Origin: Cladocopium goreaui
Lineage: Eukaryota > Sar > Dinophyceae > Suessiales > Symbiodiniaceae
Direction of reading: 5' to 3'
DNA length: 64,000 nt
Assembly (NCBI GenBank): GCA_947184155.2
Contig: CAMXCT020004001.1
Span: 1,055,063-1,119,062, forward strand
Notes under the pieces: model-generated
The model's input: the letters and a program-made list of their open reading frames with translations, nothing else
Databases searched by the model: none
Told to the model about the DNA's origin: nothing
Made by a program: the position numbers and the translations under genes
Shown: positions 37,101 to 50,403 of the stretch, piece by piece
How positions within the stretch are numbered: position 1 is the stretch's first letter
How the letters are laid out: every line of letters begins with the position of its first letter

Positions 37101-40100
37101 ATATCCAATTTCTCCACTTGTTCATTGGCTCAAGATGTTGGAGGCATGTAAAAATTATATCACACATCACACATAATGTGTATCATAGGCCGTCAACATC
37201 AACTAACATGTCGATCCCAACCCATGCATCGTCATGTTCCAGGTCCTTCTGCGCTTCTGCTTGCTTTCTCAGCACCTGTCCAAATGGCTCTCGATCAAAA
37301 CCCTGCTGCCCTTTTGAGCATCCAATATGGTGTCATAGATCTGGGTCTTGCCCTAATGAGCAGAAACATTTTGCCAGGAATGACGATGAATAAAGATCGC
37401 ATCCAAAGATAATGGGGATATGAATAGTATGAATCTGAGCCAACAAAAAAGTAAAAAACGTAGGTAAGAGGACTATGACTCAACCAAATATCTTGGGAAC
37501 AGTTGCTCCGCAACAGAAAAAAACACCGAACCATCCTGACTGATAGGCACCGATCCCGTCTGATTGAGGGACAGTTGTATCAAGAATGCTACTAATGTGG
37601 TTAAAACAATGCCGGAAACCATCCCCCAAATCACCATTTTTATAGATCAGATGGGTAGTTTATTATTGTTTTAACATGTTTTAACCACATTACATTAGAC
37701 ACATCTAGAGACTATAGGTGCAGGTTCCGTTGTGAGTTCCACATGTGAAACCAGGACTGTCAGAAGTGTCAGATGTCTGTCCTCAGCAAATAACACCACC
37801 CTTTGAAACAAACACCCTCTTCTATGATAAATCGTGATAATCTGACCATATAATTATAGAACTGTCACCTATATGGGCACTATAATGCCAGGATATAATC
37901 AAGATTAATACGTATGTTTATCCTGACATCTTTTTCCCCCTGTTTTACAAGCGGGTTGTGTTCTGAGGATAGGATCAAACTAGGATGTTGTAGATGCGAT
38001 TTGAAAGAATAACATACATATGTTCCTATAACTTTTTCACAAATGTTGTTTTTGAACCATTGAAATTGGAATAATTCCATATAATTCCTGTAGATTTTCT
38101 CTTCATCCCATTTCAAAAATAACGTGAGGCTACTGTAACACACGGCCAATTCAATAGATTCCCAGATTTTTTTGGTTCAACCTCCAAGTTTGCATCGTTT
38201 CATCTTAAATCAGTTCAATCCCAAGAACTAACTGGGGAATCCTGGAAATATCTCCATACCCTCTGGTAATTTGTCACAGTTTGCTATTGAAAACTGCCAT
38301 GTCAAAATAGTTGATAACTACCCAGCTACAAAAATTGTGATTTTCCAATCGAACTTATCTCCATAGTTAAATTATCTTAAATCAATTCATCCCCAGTTAC
38401 CCCCCCCCCGGTTATGGAGATGTCCCAATAACTCAATGAGCCAAGCTCCATAGCGGCTCCGCCCCCGCCTTTTGTTCCGCCGCTTCTTTGGCCGCATCGG
38501 CCATCTGCCGCGCCATCTCCTGGTGGCCACTGTAAACCAAGCATTTGGGGATGATGGTCTTTTACCACTCATTGAGAAGGTATGTTAATGAACCAATAAC
38601 ACTATATAACCATATTGGTTACAGTTAAATTTACCTTTATGTTAATTTACCAACCATATGGGTATAATAAGTCATGATGGTATATTACACATTTGCAGTA
38701 AGAGTAATTAACTTAGTGTACCGGAATATGATAGATATATTATTCAATATTCCATACATAGATTTCTGATTGGTTTTACCACATTGAGGGAACATTTACA
38801 GTTCAAACTTGAAACCCATATTTCTTTCTGCTTTTTTGGAGGTTTCCGGTAACATGTTCCTTCATCCAACCCAAGGAGAAACAGAAAAAAAATACCGGTG
38901 GTATGAGCTTTTGATCAAAGGCATATCTAGTTTATAGGTTGAGATAAGTTAGCATATGTTCATAATTTTTATCTCATACTTGACCTAATTAACATTGCTG
39001 CAAATCATCAAAGACTCTTGGAGGAAATTAAACAGTGTTGGCACACCTGGAAGATTCATTGCTCCAAGACACAACCGGCCAGGTTGAACCCAAAGCAGGT
39101 ATTATTCAATGACCATGAAGGGTACAAGTATGTACAAATGCATAGCGCTGTGGCAAACCTAAAACCAACTGCGGTTGGTCATGTTTGAACTCTCCGTGTT
39201 TTCAAATGGATGGTACCCAAAATTCGCACCGTCTCAAGATGTCTAAGACCTCATTTTGATTCATTCTGCCAAAAACAAGAGGTACTGCAATACCAAAAAT
39301 TCCAAACATCTATACTTCCCCATGACTAAACATTCGCCATGCCCGAATGTTTGATGGCTAAATCCAGCATCTTTGATGGTGCATTACACAAAAAAATAAA
39401 GTTTAAGTCGCTTGACCCCAACGTTTCATTGTGAAATCCCACATCTTTGATGCTTAAATCCAAATTTTGGCCTGAATCTTCCAATTTGTCCTGTTTTTGT
39501 TCATCATTTTGCCATATTTTGAAATATTTTGCCAGTCAAATCCTCGATTTTCGGACCCCCAAAGAACCGCCCAACGCCAGCGCCACCGCGGCCGAACGCC
39601 TGCTGCTTCTTCTTGCGCTGCTCCTCCGCGGCTTCGGAGCGGCGCTTCGCGTCCAAGGCCTGTCATGCCATCGGTGGAAGCCCCAAATCTATAGTGATTC
39701 TAAGGTGATAAAGTTGCTGAGTTGGTTTATATTGGTTCATATAACTACACTATAATATAATATATATATATAACTGGATTTATGATGTTTTAAATGGGGA
39801 ATCTATATGAATCTATCATGATATAGCTATACTTAGATGGGGTTTTAATGTATAAAACCAGGTTGCTTTCTGGGATACTATGGGATAATCATTGGAAGAA
39901 TCAGGATATAAATGGAAAAAACATGGGAGAACAATGGATCATTACGGGATCAGTAGAGGTTTATGAGGTTTATGGTTTATTATTGGGACCCCTATGATCC
40001 CCTATGACTTGGGATGGTGTAAAATAACACCCATTTATGGCTGCAATGGGATGGTGACCATGGCAAAAGAATACATACGAGTAAGAAACGAGTGTCAAAT

Positions 40101-43009
40101 TGGCAAAACAAGCCATCACTAAATGACTATAAGTATCTATAAATGCTTGTTTTGCTTTCCATTGCAGGTATCTGCTTTGCATTGCTTAAATGAGATAAAC
40201 CTTAACAACCCATGGAAAGCAGCCTCCAAGTCACGGCAGGCTTGCTCTCGGAGGCTGGAAACCTCTGTTTATGGCGTCCCTACTAACCAACCGTGGGGGG
40301 TTGTCCCAAAAAAAAAATCGCCGTTTGGATGTCCTCAGAAAAAAACAGGTTCACATGGATTGGAACATGATTGATGATGAGAATATTCATTGCATATATC
40401 TGATGTCATAAAACTAAATTTGGAACGGGTTTTTAACTATCCACCATCATATCAAAGGGTGAATTGGATTTGTTGTCAGTTGAACATCATGACAAACATC
40501 ACCAAAAGCATTGAACATCGACAATGTCCTGCATTTTCCCATGTATTGTCCCATGTTTTTTTCAACATATGTTCCATTCTGTTCCTATTATGTTCCCATG
40601 TTCTCATGATTTTCCCAGGTTTATCCCACGATTGTCCCATGTTTTCGGGTTTTCCCAACTCTTCACATAAAATCCATCAAAAATCCTACAGGATGGGCCC
40701 CCCATTTATAAGTTGGTTTATAACCCCATATCCCATCTACTGTATATAACATTATATAAACATAGTTAATTATTTGCGTATCATACACCAACTTGTTATT
40801 ATAGTATAACCATTGTATAACCATTATATAACCATTGTATACAATTATATAATAGAACTATGGTTATTATACAATTATAACCATATACAATATATTCACC
40901 AACTTAGCTAACGAACTGGGGCCCCACATGGATCATTCCATGATGTTCCGGTGCTGCTGCTGCGCCGCGCCGCCTGCTGCGCCATGTCCCGCTCGATCAT
41001 GGCCACCTGTTCCGCCTCCGCGTCGCGGCGCCGACGCGAGGCCTCGGCCATGACGGTATGACAAAGGTATGGCTGAAGCCCCATGGTTACCATCTGGTTA
41101 TGACTAACATAGCCATGGAACATGGTTTATAATGGTTAATAATGGTTAATAATGGTTTATAATGGTTAATAATGGTTTATAATGGTTAATAATGGTTAAT
41201 AATGGAAAATCCCTTATAAATGGAGGTTTCTAGCTGGGAAAATCATCTATTTCTATGGGCCATCTATACCATGGCTATGTTAAATAACCAGAGGGTATCC
41301 AAAATTAAAGCATTTCTCAACTCAAACCACCATGTTGGTTATCATTGGTTATCATTTGGTTATCATTGGTTATCATCCGAAATTTAAGGTCCCATGATTT
41401 GTGAACTCAAACAAGCATGGTGACTATAATATAATCTTCCAGTGGATATCCAATCCCAAAAATCCAAAAACCGATCAAGCCCATGCCAAGCCAACCCCGG
41501 CGCCTCAGCGTGACGCGCTTGCTCCTCGTTGAACTTCCGCAGGGTCTGCGCTGTGTTGGCTTGTGATGAATCGACCACGCTTCAGCAGCCAACAGCAACA
41601 ACAACACGAAGGATCCAGGTGTTCTGGGGATTTGCGAGTACCGTTTTTTATATTTCCTGCGGTTCCCTGTCATTTTGTTGGTGAAAGTATATGGCGAAAC
41701 TGGTTCTTAGATGGTATCAGCAAATTGAAAAACTCATCGAATCTTCCAGACTCTTCCAGCAAATGCCTGACGCTTCCCACCATTCTAGAACAGTTTGTAG
41801 CACTCCCATGTTTATCAGATTCTTCAGAGTATGTCTAGGATGGTCAGCACCATTGCCATCCCAAATATATATATATAGGATAAAGAAAGTCGAAAGACAA
41901 TAGGGGAATTCAATTCTCGATTTTTCTTGGAAACTTATATGATCTACTGATGTTCTACTGATATCATCTGATATCTACAGTATTAGTGTGGTATCTGAGA
42001 TCCCTATTTTTTTTTGGTGGGTGCCATAATAGTCTCCTGCCTCCTGCTGACGAAGCTTCTTTAATCTCTCTTCTTCTTGCCACCTGGTGGCCGCTTGTGG
42101 TCGGGAAATGGCACGGCTATCTACTTGATGGCTGAACCGCCCACTTGGTAAGTGATAAAAAAAACGGGCCTGGTTATAAGTAGGACCTAGGATAAGTATA
42201 GGGTTACTCCATTTACAACTGGGGTTATAAGATCTTATAAGTATTTATAAGTTATAAATCCGTAGTTATAACATGTTATAACCTACTTTGTAGGGATGAA
42301 TCACCGAGTACAAACCTTCCGATTTTCCTCATCCCAATTTCCCGAGCACAAACGCTAATATATATATATTGTATAATATATAATATATATATATAATATA
42401 TATAATATATATAATATATATAATATATATAATATATATAATATATATAATATATATAATATATATATAATATATATAATATATATAATATATATTATAT
42501 ATAATATATATAATATATATAATATATATAATATATATAATATATATATAATATGTATATATATAATATATATAATATATAATAATATATATATATATGT
42601 ACATCATTCTCTACAGTGGCCCCAAAGATACTCCTCTGGAACACAAATGCACCAGCCCTCCTTCCCAACCTCTCAGATGACAAAAATACACAAACATATT
42701 CATTTTAATTTATAGTCTTGCCTGAAAAAAATGGGCAACCCTATCAAGCCTCAAATCCACTCGTTGATCATAATTGGGTATGAGTCAAAACCTTGGTACC
42801 CTAGTGAACCCCAAATAACTGGTAAATGGATGTTCATCCCCCCAAATATAGCAAGATTGGTTTTTATACATCCCCAGTTGTTTATCATGTTGTCCTGTTG
42901 GTTATGGCGAATTTGTGGATCTACACCCCATTTTCCGACCCCAAAGCAGGCAGCTGGTGTTTCCCAGGCCCCCAGGGGCCCCAGGGCGCCCAGGCCGGGC
43001 AGCATCCGC
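34115..43009 (-). CDS. Coiled-coil gene of microexons, 3' part
   Basis: Candidate exons in phase: 43009-~42978 (ADAARPG), 42083-42041 (WQEEERLKKLRQQE), 41545-41504 (TLRKFNEEQARHAE), 41042-40974 (ASRRRRDAEAEQVAMIER), 39659-39600 (ALDAKRRSEAAEEQRKKK), 38519-38469 (EMARQMADAAKEAAEQK), 37275-37246 (VLRKQAEAQK), 36659-36642 (DIAMMK), 36369-~36352 (AVMEEQ), 35147-35106 (GKAQAQYEAGKAVQ), then 35008-34938 (ends KALALQ and TGA) and 34150-34115 (ANAGSEQARLRK). Each has an AG acceptor, mostly AG|G, and a GC, GA or GT donor. Translated together they read as one highly charged Glu/Gln/Arg/Lys/Ala coil with no frame break through 35106. The last two entries are less secure: the phase into 35008 does not match and the stop may be intronic. 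No enzymatic domain is visible; a structural role is only an inference. Confidence 0.66.
34205..34292. repeat. (AT)n array interrupted by ATC
   Basis: Four ATATATATATC units in the spacer downstream of the microexon gene. Confidence 0.85.
34664..34769. mobile_element. TACCCTCTGGTAA-family palindromic element
   Basis: Intact copy. Confidence 0.88.
36454..36556. mobile_element. TACCCTCTGGTAA-family palindromic element
   Basis: Intact copy, in a microexon-gene intron. Confidence 0.88.
38259..38375. mobile_element. Degenerate TACCCTCTGG-family element
   Basis: Left end TACCCTCTGGTAATTTG intact; right end lost but inner ATTGTGATTTTCC retained. Confidence 0.55.
41088..41297. mobile_element. TACCATCTGG-family element with an internal tandem expansion
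   Basis: Ends TTACCATCTGGTTATG and AATAACCAGAGGGTA. The middle carries about nine copies of an AATGGTTAAT/TTAT unit (41123-41210), doubling the usual length. Confidence 0.8.
42353..42600. repeat. Long TATAATATA array
   Basis: About 250 bp of TATATAATA units, the longest pure AT array in the window, within an intron. Confidence 0.92.
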
Positions 43010-44209
43010 CTGCGCGCGCATAAAGGGTACCTCCCTGTTGATAGATCGTTGATCAATGTTGATCATTTTCAGTAATATATATATATATATGGCAGTGGGT
43101 CAAAACCTTGTACCCCTGTAGTTCACATCAAAATAGCTGGTAAATGGATGTTCATCCCTCTAAAAATTGTATTTTCATAGGTATTATGTGCGACGTATAT
43201 ATATATATATTGGGTACCATGATAATCCATGATCTTGGAATTCAAAATGATTTATCAACATAATGGGTACCATCATCATGATCTATCAATGATAATCAAT
43301 GATCTTGGATTTCAATATTATAATGGACATATCATGGTTTGTACCACTTTACGATTTCCCGGAATTTGAACATGGTAAATCATGGGGTAAGTTTGCCAAC
43401 AACACCGCTGAACCAGGGCATGGCTCAACGGCCAATGGGACCCCTATGTGACCCCAAGGGTCATAGGTCAATGCAGGTCATCGTTTATTGGATTATTGAT
43501 TTCCCAGGTTTTGAATCTTACAAATTGTTAGTGATTTTGTTTTTGATCATATTACAATGATGATTGTTTTGATCATATTTTTAGTGATCCAGGTTGATGA
43601 TTGTTTTGAATATTACAATGTGTGTATAGTTCAAGTCTCAGCTCAATTTCCCCAAATAAGGACCTCGGTTTTTTTTACTACTCTTCACTCTTCAGTGTAA
43701 ATGTTGATCGTAGCCTGATCAAAACCAACAGGGTTTCTCCCAACAGCCAAAATACAAGAAGAAATGGCTATTCACACAAGCAAAATTACCAGTTTTCCAG
43801 CCTTGTGGCATCTTGTGGCTATAATTGACATGCAATATTGGTCCATGCTCAACCCAAATCTTCGGAATCGTGAGTTCCTACTAATTTCAGGTCAATGCAA
43901 CAGATAAAATCTGTTCATAGATATTCTAAAATACGGGGCCAAGTACTGGGCAATGGGTTGGAGCAGCCCTGTCAAATGAGTCAGAAATGTTTCAAACATT
44001 TTAATGCCTCCTCCTGGTCATTGGAAATACCCACTAAACGAATCCAAACAAAACCTTGGCAAATTGATTGAATCTGTTCGTTTTGGGAACCTATGTTCAA
44101 GGTTTACGTAACATTGATCCAATTTCGAAAAAATTGAACTATCTTGAACTCTTGAAGCATGATAAACCACCATTGTTAAACATGTTCGCTGCAAACCCCA
44201 GGTTTGCCC

Positions 44210-47200
44210 GCGGCGAATCCCGCATATCCTTCGACATGCTCAAATCCCTGCGCGGGTTTAAATCTTTTACTTTCCAAAACAACAAACCCTAAAACCCTAA
44301 AATCCTAAACCTCAAATTAAACCCCTAAATCCGCCTCAATCCTGAAAACTTAAAGTCAAAATCACTGCGTATAGCCAGTGTTTCCATTCCTCTGGTGAGT
44401 ATATCATATTGTTTAGATATGTTTGGATGTGTTGTTTCTGGGCGAACCCGGGGTAAATCCCTTGATCCATCCCCGTGCGAGACCTGGATCTGGGTTCCCC
44501 AATGCATTCGCGACAAATTCAGGTCCTGGTCCTGGTCACGGGTGTCACCACAACCGGTGTCACCGGTCACCGCCATTGGAACATGGACTTGAATGAGTTG
44601 AGGATTTAACCATATTTAACCAGGGATTCTATGATGTGTAGTATGTGTAGTTGATTTGTGGATGCTAAGTTGGTTCATAACTAGACTAACCAGTGGACTT
44701 CTGGTGATATCAAACCTCCAAAAACATCGAACCGTTAAATTCGCACGAGACTCACCGAGGGCCTCGTTCCTTTGCCGAAAAACCAAAAAGCCTCACCTCG
44801 TGGGGGGTGTGAATTCGTTCGCCTCGTTAATTCGTCTGGCCTCTGATTTAAGCGCAGGTATAATATTGGAACCAACAAAGCAATCGTCACACAACTAGCG
44901 AACCATTGTTCTGGAACCTATTGATAGTGATGTGTTAACCATTTATGGATTTTTAATGATTTTTATGGTGTTATAGCCTGAACTATTGGACAATCATTGG
45001 ATTTCTATGGATTTTAAGTTCAACCGACAAAACGGGATATCTTCATCAAAACAGGACTTCCAGGGTCATTTGTCCACCAGCTCCATGGGCTCTCGGGCCT
45101 TCTGCCGTGCTTCTCGCACCTGGGACTTTGATCCACCATCAAACGAAGGTGGATTTCAGGGGTGGATTTCAGGGGAACCTTCACATGATTTTGCGATGGA
45201 AAAATGGTGGATTTCATGAGATTTCACCGTGAAACACAGGTGATTCACCATGATTCACCAATTCATAAGTTGATTTCAATGGGATTTTCAGAAACTGACG
45301 GGATTCAACCCGACATAAGTGGGGACAATGATATAACCATGTTAACCCAAAAATAGGGCACTATGATACATTGATATACATTTATAGAATCTCAGCATAC
45401 TTTGCATGACATTTTTAGATTGTTTTGGACAACAATTCCCCAAAACTCATCATGATTTAGGCTGACGTTCTGGGTGAGGTCATACTTCAATTGAAGCTCA
45501 CGCTTCGTCGGTGAGTTTTTTGGGTGATAAATCCCAGTAGATCCCAGTAATTTTAAGTTGGCCACGTCTGATGTGAGAATTTTACCCACAGATTCTGTTC
45601 TGAAAATAGATTGGGTATTTATACGCGATATGGTCATGATTGGCAATCAAACAATCGGTAAAGGATCTTTTTGAACCGTAGAGGTACTCGATTTTCACAC
45701 AAAGCCATGTGGCGGTTTCCTAAAATTTCCTGGGGTTACCCCAAAATAGATGATTTACAATATTAGAAAATCCTACGTATTAAAATGGATGATTGGTGGC
45801 CCTATTTTAGGAAACACCATATTCTTCCAAACACAGAGCGTTTCAACAACCACTTCCAGTTACAACATCCACATAGGACATCCAGAGAAACATGGCCATC
45901 TAGTCTGTGGGTGGTTTCTGTACTCCTAAAAAACTGTGAACATCCTTTGGGATTATGTGTTAGGATCAGGACATCATATCTTTCATTGATTTTCATTGTT
46001 TCTCCCACGGCGAGTTTTTTTTCGCATCCTAAGTGGGTTAAATCTAGCGATACTTCTCTCCAAGAAACCGCCACGCCGAGTGGATTGGTTTCTGCACGGT
46101 TTTTTGTCTTGAAACCTCTACACTGCAATTTTTGGGTTTTGGGTCTTGATTTCACCATGTCTTAGTCTACCCTCTGGTAAACTGTTACATAACGATGGAA
46201 AATCACCATACTAATCCACGATAAATCACCATTTTCAATAGCTAACTGTTGGTCATTTTTCCTGAAGCTGGTGATTGTTGAGGTGACCTGGGAATGGGTC
46301 GAACTCTACATCCTGGCAAAAAACTCATACAGCTACCCTCTTGTAAGTTGAAAAAATGGTGATTTTCCATAGTTATGTTAGTTTACCAGAGGGTAAGTTC
46401 ACAATAAGCTGTATTAGTGTTGGTCAAAATGGCTTTGCTTGAAAAAGGGCTACCCCCGATTCCGATGGTTTATGAGTTTATGATCCTTTTCCAAACACAC
46501 ACCTACATATCAAAATATCAATCAATATAATATCATCGGTTACACATGGTTACTAACCACATTCTATTCATATCCCCATTCGATCCCCACGTTTTCTCCC
46601 CCATTCTGTTGGGGCTTCCCACCTGCTCCTCCAACACCGTTCGCTGCCTGCATCCAATTCTGGATGCAAAGTGTAATGTAGACAAAAGTATTATCCAATC
46701 CCAAATGCTATTAGATACATATATATATGATTGTGTATATATATATATATACGTTACGTACAATTACGTGGGTAACCGTAGGTATGTATGTATATCAGAT
46801 GTAAACTGTGCTAAATTAGTATAAATTAATTCGTAACATATACCATCCGTATACTGTAAACATAATGCCTGTAAATGCATATGAAGTAGGTAAACCTGAA
46901 CCACAGGTTTGAGCTAATAGCACATAAAACAGGTGGGTCACCCCTTCAGCCGGGATCACATACAATGAGTTGACCGAGTTTACCCAATCCCCGAAAAAAT
47001 TGAACACATCGTTTTTTTTGTTCTTTCGCTCTTTGCGAGACTCAAGAGTGACACTTGTTTCTCCTCATCCACTCTTCTGACCAAGCTATTGTTCTTATTG
47101 CAGGGTTTGGTGCGCCTGAAGCCAACTCCGCAACGCCGCGCCTGGCTTTTTGCTCTGCAGCGCGATGTTTCTCGATGTTGTCCTGCGACCATCGAGGTCC

Positions 47201-49168
47201 AAGTCGTCTCCAGATGGTGTGGGAAGATCACCCACATATTCGAAGCTTCGCATGGCATTGGGGGGGAGCATCCTCTTCTTACTGGTGCTTAATGGATGGG
47301 AATGGGGGTTGCTGGGATGATTACTAGTGAGTATGGATCACATCATATCACTCTCTTAAAAGAGTGATGATCACATCATATCACATCCTTTTGAATGTGT
47401 AGTGCACGTTGTGTATTCCATACTTTCCCTGCATATCGCTAAACAATGACGCCAGCACAAAAAGACTTATAACTTATAGCTAAAAACGAAAGGTATGGAC
47501 TCCTGAAAGTGGTCCACACCTGATCATATATATATATACATACTGACTTTGGACTGTCCGCTTCATAGATGACCTGAAAATAAACCATTTCTGCTCATCG
47601 GAGGAATGTACCTAGCCTTTGTAAGATCCAGTTTTTTTCGGATCTAGATGTCAGGGAATCTTATCCCCAAAAAAAAACCTTCAACTGCCACTATGGCACG
47701 GTTCCTCCATCTTGATCCACTTTGGGTATCTGAAGCCATTGATTCCATTGATTCATTACCGTGCCTGGATCAATCCATCGATCGCATCCATTTCGTTCAC
47801 CAGTCTCCAGTGTAACATGCCATCACCTTCTTGCGACGGACGGAACATGATGGAACGATGAATCCTTTGCAGCTCCAATGTTTCGTGAAGAACTAGATCC
47901 AACTGGTAAACATACAAAAACGATGGAAAGATCCACCATGCTATTAATGAGAAAATCAGAAAATCCACTATAAATGTGGTATTTTCAATAGCTATGTGAC
48001 AAATAACCAGAGGGTAGATCCAACTGATCAACTTCTCCTATTCTTCATGATATCCCAGTGCTTCGTAGTTTGGACAAAAAAATCCGCCAAAGAAAAAACA
48101 AAAGTCGATTAACTGCGACCGTCATCCTGTTTCAAGGATGAAGAAACATATGTTTACACATGGGTGTGTCTGCCAAAACTTGCAATCCCAGAATCACATG
48201 TGTTTTATGATCTTTTTTGCTTTTCGTTGTGCTGTTTTTCCATGATTTGGATATCATCATATTTGATATTTTAAATGAAGTTTTCCCAAAAATAGGGATA
48301 CCCCCAAGTCATCCAAGTCATGAGACCATGACTTGATATTGAAAGCCATTGTGACTTGGGGTACCCCTATTTCAGGAAACCTCCATATGGATAATTCGTT
48401 GACTAACAGATTATTATGGAATTATAGACTATGATTATAGCAAAGAATTTTAAGGTTATTAGTGAAATTAACGATTATAGATGATTATAGGCCATTGGCA
48501 AACAGTATCCATTTTTTCATCATGTCATGCCCCACTTTCATCCACAACTTCCCTCCATTTTCATCCACGGCCATCGCGACCTTCATCGCCCACCAACTGC
48601 TTGATGAAGGACCCCACCTGTTCTTCCACCTGAGCCATTGTCCATGGTCCATCGCTGGGAAACTCCACGGTCAAAAACATGGCGCGGATCGATGTATTAT
48701 GTAAAAAAAACAATGGTCCAATGGTGGGCAATATCAGCAATATCTTATCATATTATATCATATTATCATATGTTTATGTTTTTTCCTTTGCTTGGTCCAA
48801 AATTATCACAATGATTTTTTGTTGCACAAGCAATCAGCAAACTCCTGGGAAGAGCAGGGGCCCTACATATCATCTGGCGAGGTGCTGATCAGAAGGTTTC
48901 TTGCTGGGACAATTCCACGATCAATGGATGTTTTCATGGGAACATCCACTATAGATGGAGGTTTGAACAGGACAATCCACCGTAAATGGAGCTTTGAAGA
49001 GGACAATCTATAAATCAACGTTTAGAGCTGGTTAAGAAAATCAACTATAAATGATTTTTGGATGTCCTTTTGGTCAACCAAAAAAAAAAAACAAAAGGGG
49101 CCGATCCCCAGGCACCGCTCGGCCCCCACCTTTCGAGAGTTTCCCGTCGGCAAGCGACTGGAAGATTC
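44210..49168 (-). CDS. Coiled-coil gene of microexons, 5' part
   Basis: Exons upstream of the previous entry: 49168-49130 (ESSSRLPTGNSRK), 48629-48581 (VEEQVGSFIKQLVGDE), 48037-48021 (17 nt, GEVDQL), 47902-47789 (LDLVLHETLELQRIHRS... to WRLVNEM), 47182-47142 (DNIEKHRAAEQKA), 46647-46623 (25 nt, QRTVLEEQ), 45119-45099 (21 nt, VREARQK), 44840-44797 (ARRINEANEFTPPT) and 44247-~44210 (DLSMSKDMRDSPR). Phases agree through all junctions, and donors are a mix of GT, GC and GA. The charged heptad-like character continues across exons. The intron between 48021 and 47902 is a TACCCTCTGG-family element flanked by a 12-bp direct repeat. The open frame from 47902 runs to a TAA at 47756 if unspliced, so that exon could instead be terminal. 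The true 5' end of the gene is unknown. Confidence 0.62.
46168..46395. mobile_element. Two partly fused TACCCTCTGG-family elements
   Basis: A left end TACCCTCTGGTAAAC at 46168, a second left-like TACCCTCTTGTAAG near 46334, and a right end TTTACCAGAGGGTA at 46395. Looks like one element inside or beside another. Confidence 0.65.
47903..48020 (-). mobile_element. TACCCTCTGG-family element with 12-bp flanking repeat, probable intron
   Basis: The left terminal repeat CCCTCTGGTTATTTG is intact; the right end is truncated at TTTACCAG. The 12-mer TAGATCCAACTG is present at both edges (47894-47905 and 48015-48026). On the minus strand the element's CCAG is followed at once by an open 49-codon frame. 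The frame on the other side (EVDQL) is in phase, so the element splits one coding stretch. Confidence 0.65.
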
Positions 49169-49214
49169 CTGGGACCCCAAAAACTGGCCCGGTGGCCATT
49201 ACATGATGGGGATG

Positions 49215-49328
49215 TACCCTCTGGTAATTTAACATAGCTATTGAAAATGGATGAAAATGGTCATTTATAGTGAGTTTTCCCATTAAAAATGGTGATTTCC
49301 AATAGTTACGTTAGTTTACCAGAGGGTA
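49215..49328. mobile_element. TACCCTCTGGTAA-family palindromic element
   Basis: Intact copy, immediately upstream of exon 49168-49130. Confidence 0.88.
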
Positions 49329-49415
49329 CCATATTTTTTCGGCCTATTGTTGAGGCCTAAATTTCAGGGAATATATCCCCACAATTCATATGGCCAAACA
49401 TATGGTACGTTTACG

Positions 49416-49519
49416 TACCCTCTGGTAAACTAACATAACTATGGAAAATCACAATTTTTAATGGGTAAATCAGCTATAAATGGCCATTTTCAATAGTCAT
49501 GTTAAATTACCAGAGGGTA
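49416..49519. mobile_element. TACCCTCTGGTAA-family palindromic element
   Basis: Intact copy. Confidence 0.88.
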
Positions 49520-50056
49520 CTTCCATTTTAGGATCCTGGGTTTAGCATTGAGTTTTTAGACCATCAATCGGTGAAGAAACCCATGGGAAATCGGATATCC
49601 ATGGACATGATGCGATAGAAAAAGAGCCATGGAATAGTTTGCGATAGCCAAGTTTGAAACGAAATTCATTGGATTTGGACGATTCATCAAAAAAATCACC
49701 AGCATTTAAGGATCAATGATGATCAATGCCAAATACGAATCATGGAAAGGACATGAAAGATCATGAAAGGACATCCTTGAAACATCCTGAAAATTCATTG
49801 GGAACCAACTATCTGGATGGGTCAATCACAAACCCACGATATCCCATGATTGCAAAAATCGTCCAATGATCGATAGCTCAATGATTTTACAATTTCCGTT
49901 TTTGAATGATTCATATTCCACTGTAAAATCACAGGTATTATCCCATGTTGCTAAAATCCCAATAGATAGAACAAAAACTGTAGGGGGTCCCCTATGTTAC
50001 AATAGACATGGTAGGATTTTACCAATAGAGCTATTATCCCATTTTACGATGTATAT

Positions 50057-50162
50057 CTGGTTGGTGGTTTCAACCCCTCCGAAAAATATGAGTTCGTCAG
50101 TTGGGATGATGAAATTCCCAATATATGGAAAAGTAATCCAAATGTTCCAAGCCACCAACCAG
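50057..50162. mobile_element. CTGGTTGGTGG-family element
   Basis: Ends CTGGTTGGTGG and CCACCAACCAG; ATAT on both flanks. A TACCCTCTGG-family element starts 27 bp further right. Confidence 0.85.
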
Positions 50163-50188
50163 ATATTGTACTTAGTTACTTCCTCTAT

Positions 50189-50294
50189 TACCCTCTGGTA
50201 ATTTAACATAGCTATTGAAAATCACCATTTTTAGTGGGTAAATCAACAATTTCTATGGCCATTTTCAATAGTTATCTTAGTTTACCAGAGGGTA
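50189..50294. mobile_element. TACCCTCTGGTAA-family palindromic element
   Basis: Intact copy; the right edge meets the candidate exon at 50330-50403. Confidence 0.88.
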
Positions 50295-50329
50295 CCCTCC
50301 TGTCATTACCACGGTAAGATCCCAAGATC

Positions 50330-50403
50330 GCAACCCCATCAATCCATAGGAATCCCAGTGGGCCACCCGAGCGGGATGCTGCGGCGCGATGGCAGGCACC
50401 GAC
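50330..50403 (-). CDS. Candidate exon, frame uncertain
   Basis: Acceptor CTCGAG|GTC. Frames reading VGACHRAAASRSGG or SVPAIAPQHPARVAHW are both open. The second, with a GA donor after CACTGG, is in phase with the exon at 49168. The 3' side runs into an inverted-repeat element whose edge could provide a GTACCC donor. Confidence 0.38.

Noticed and set aside
45785..46165. Overlapping 126-codon plus and 118-codon minus open frames
   Set aside because: Neither has a codon pattern, domain or splice context that stands out. They overlap each other, and part is intron-like with an element directly adjacent.
47089..47292. 67-codon plus frame
   Set aside because: It is the antisense shadow of the minus exon 47182-47142 and its flanks.
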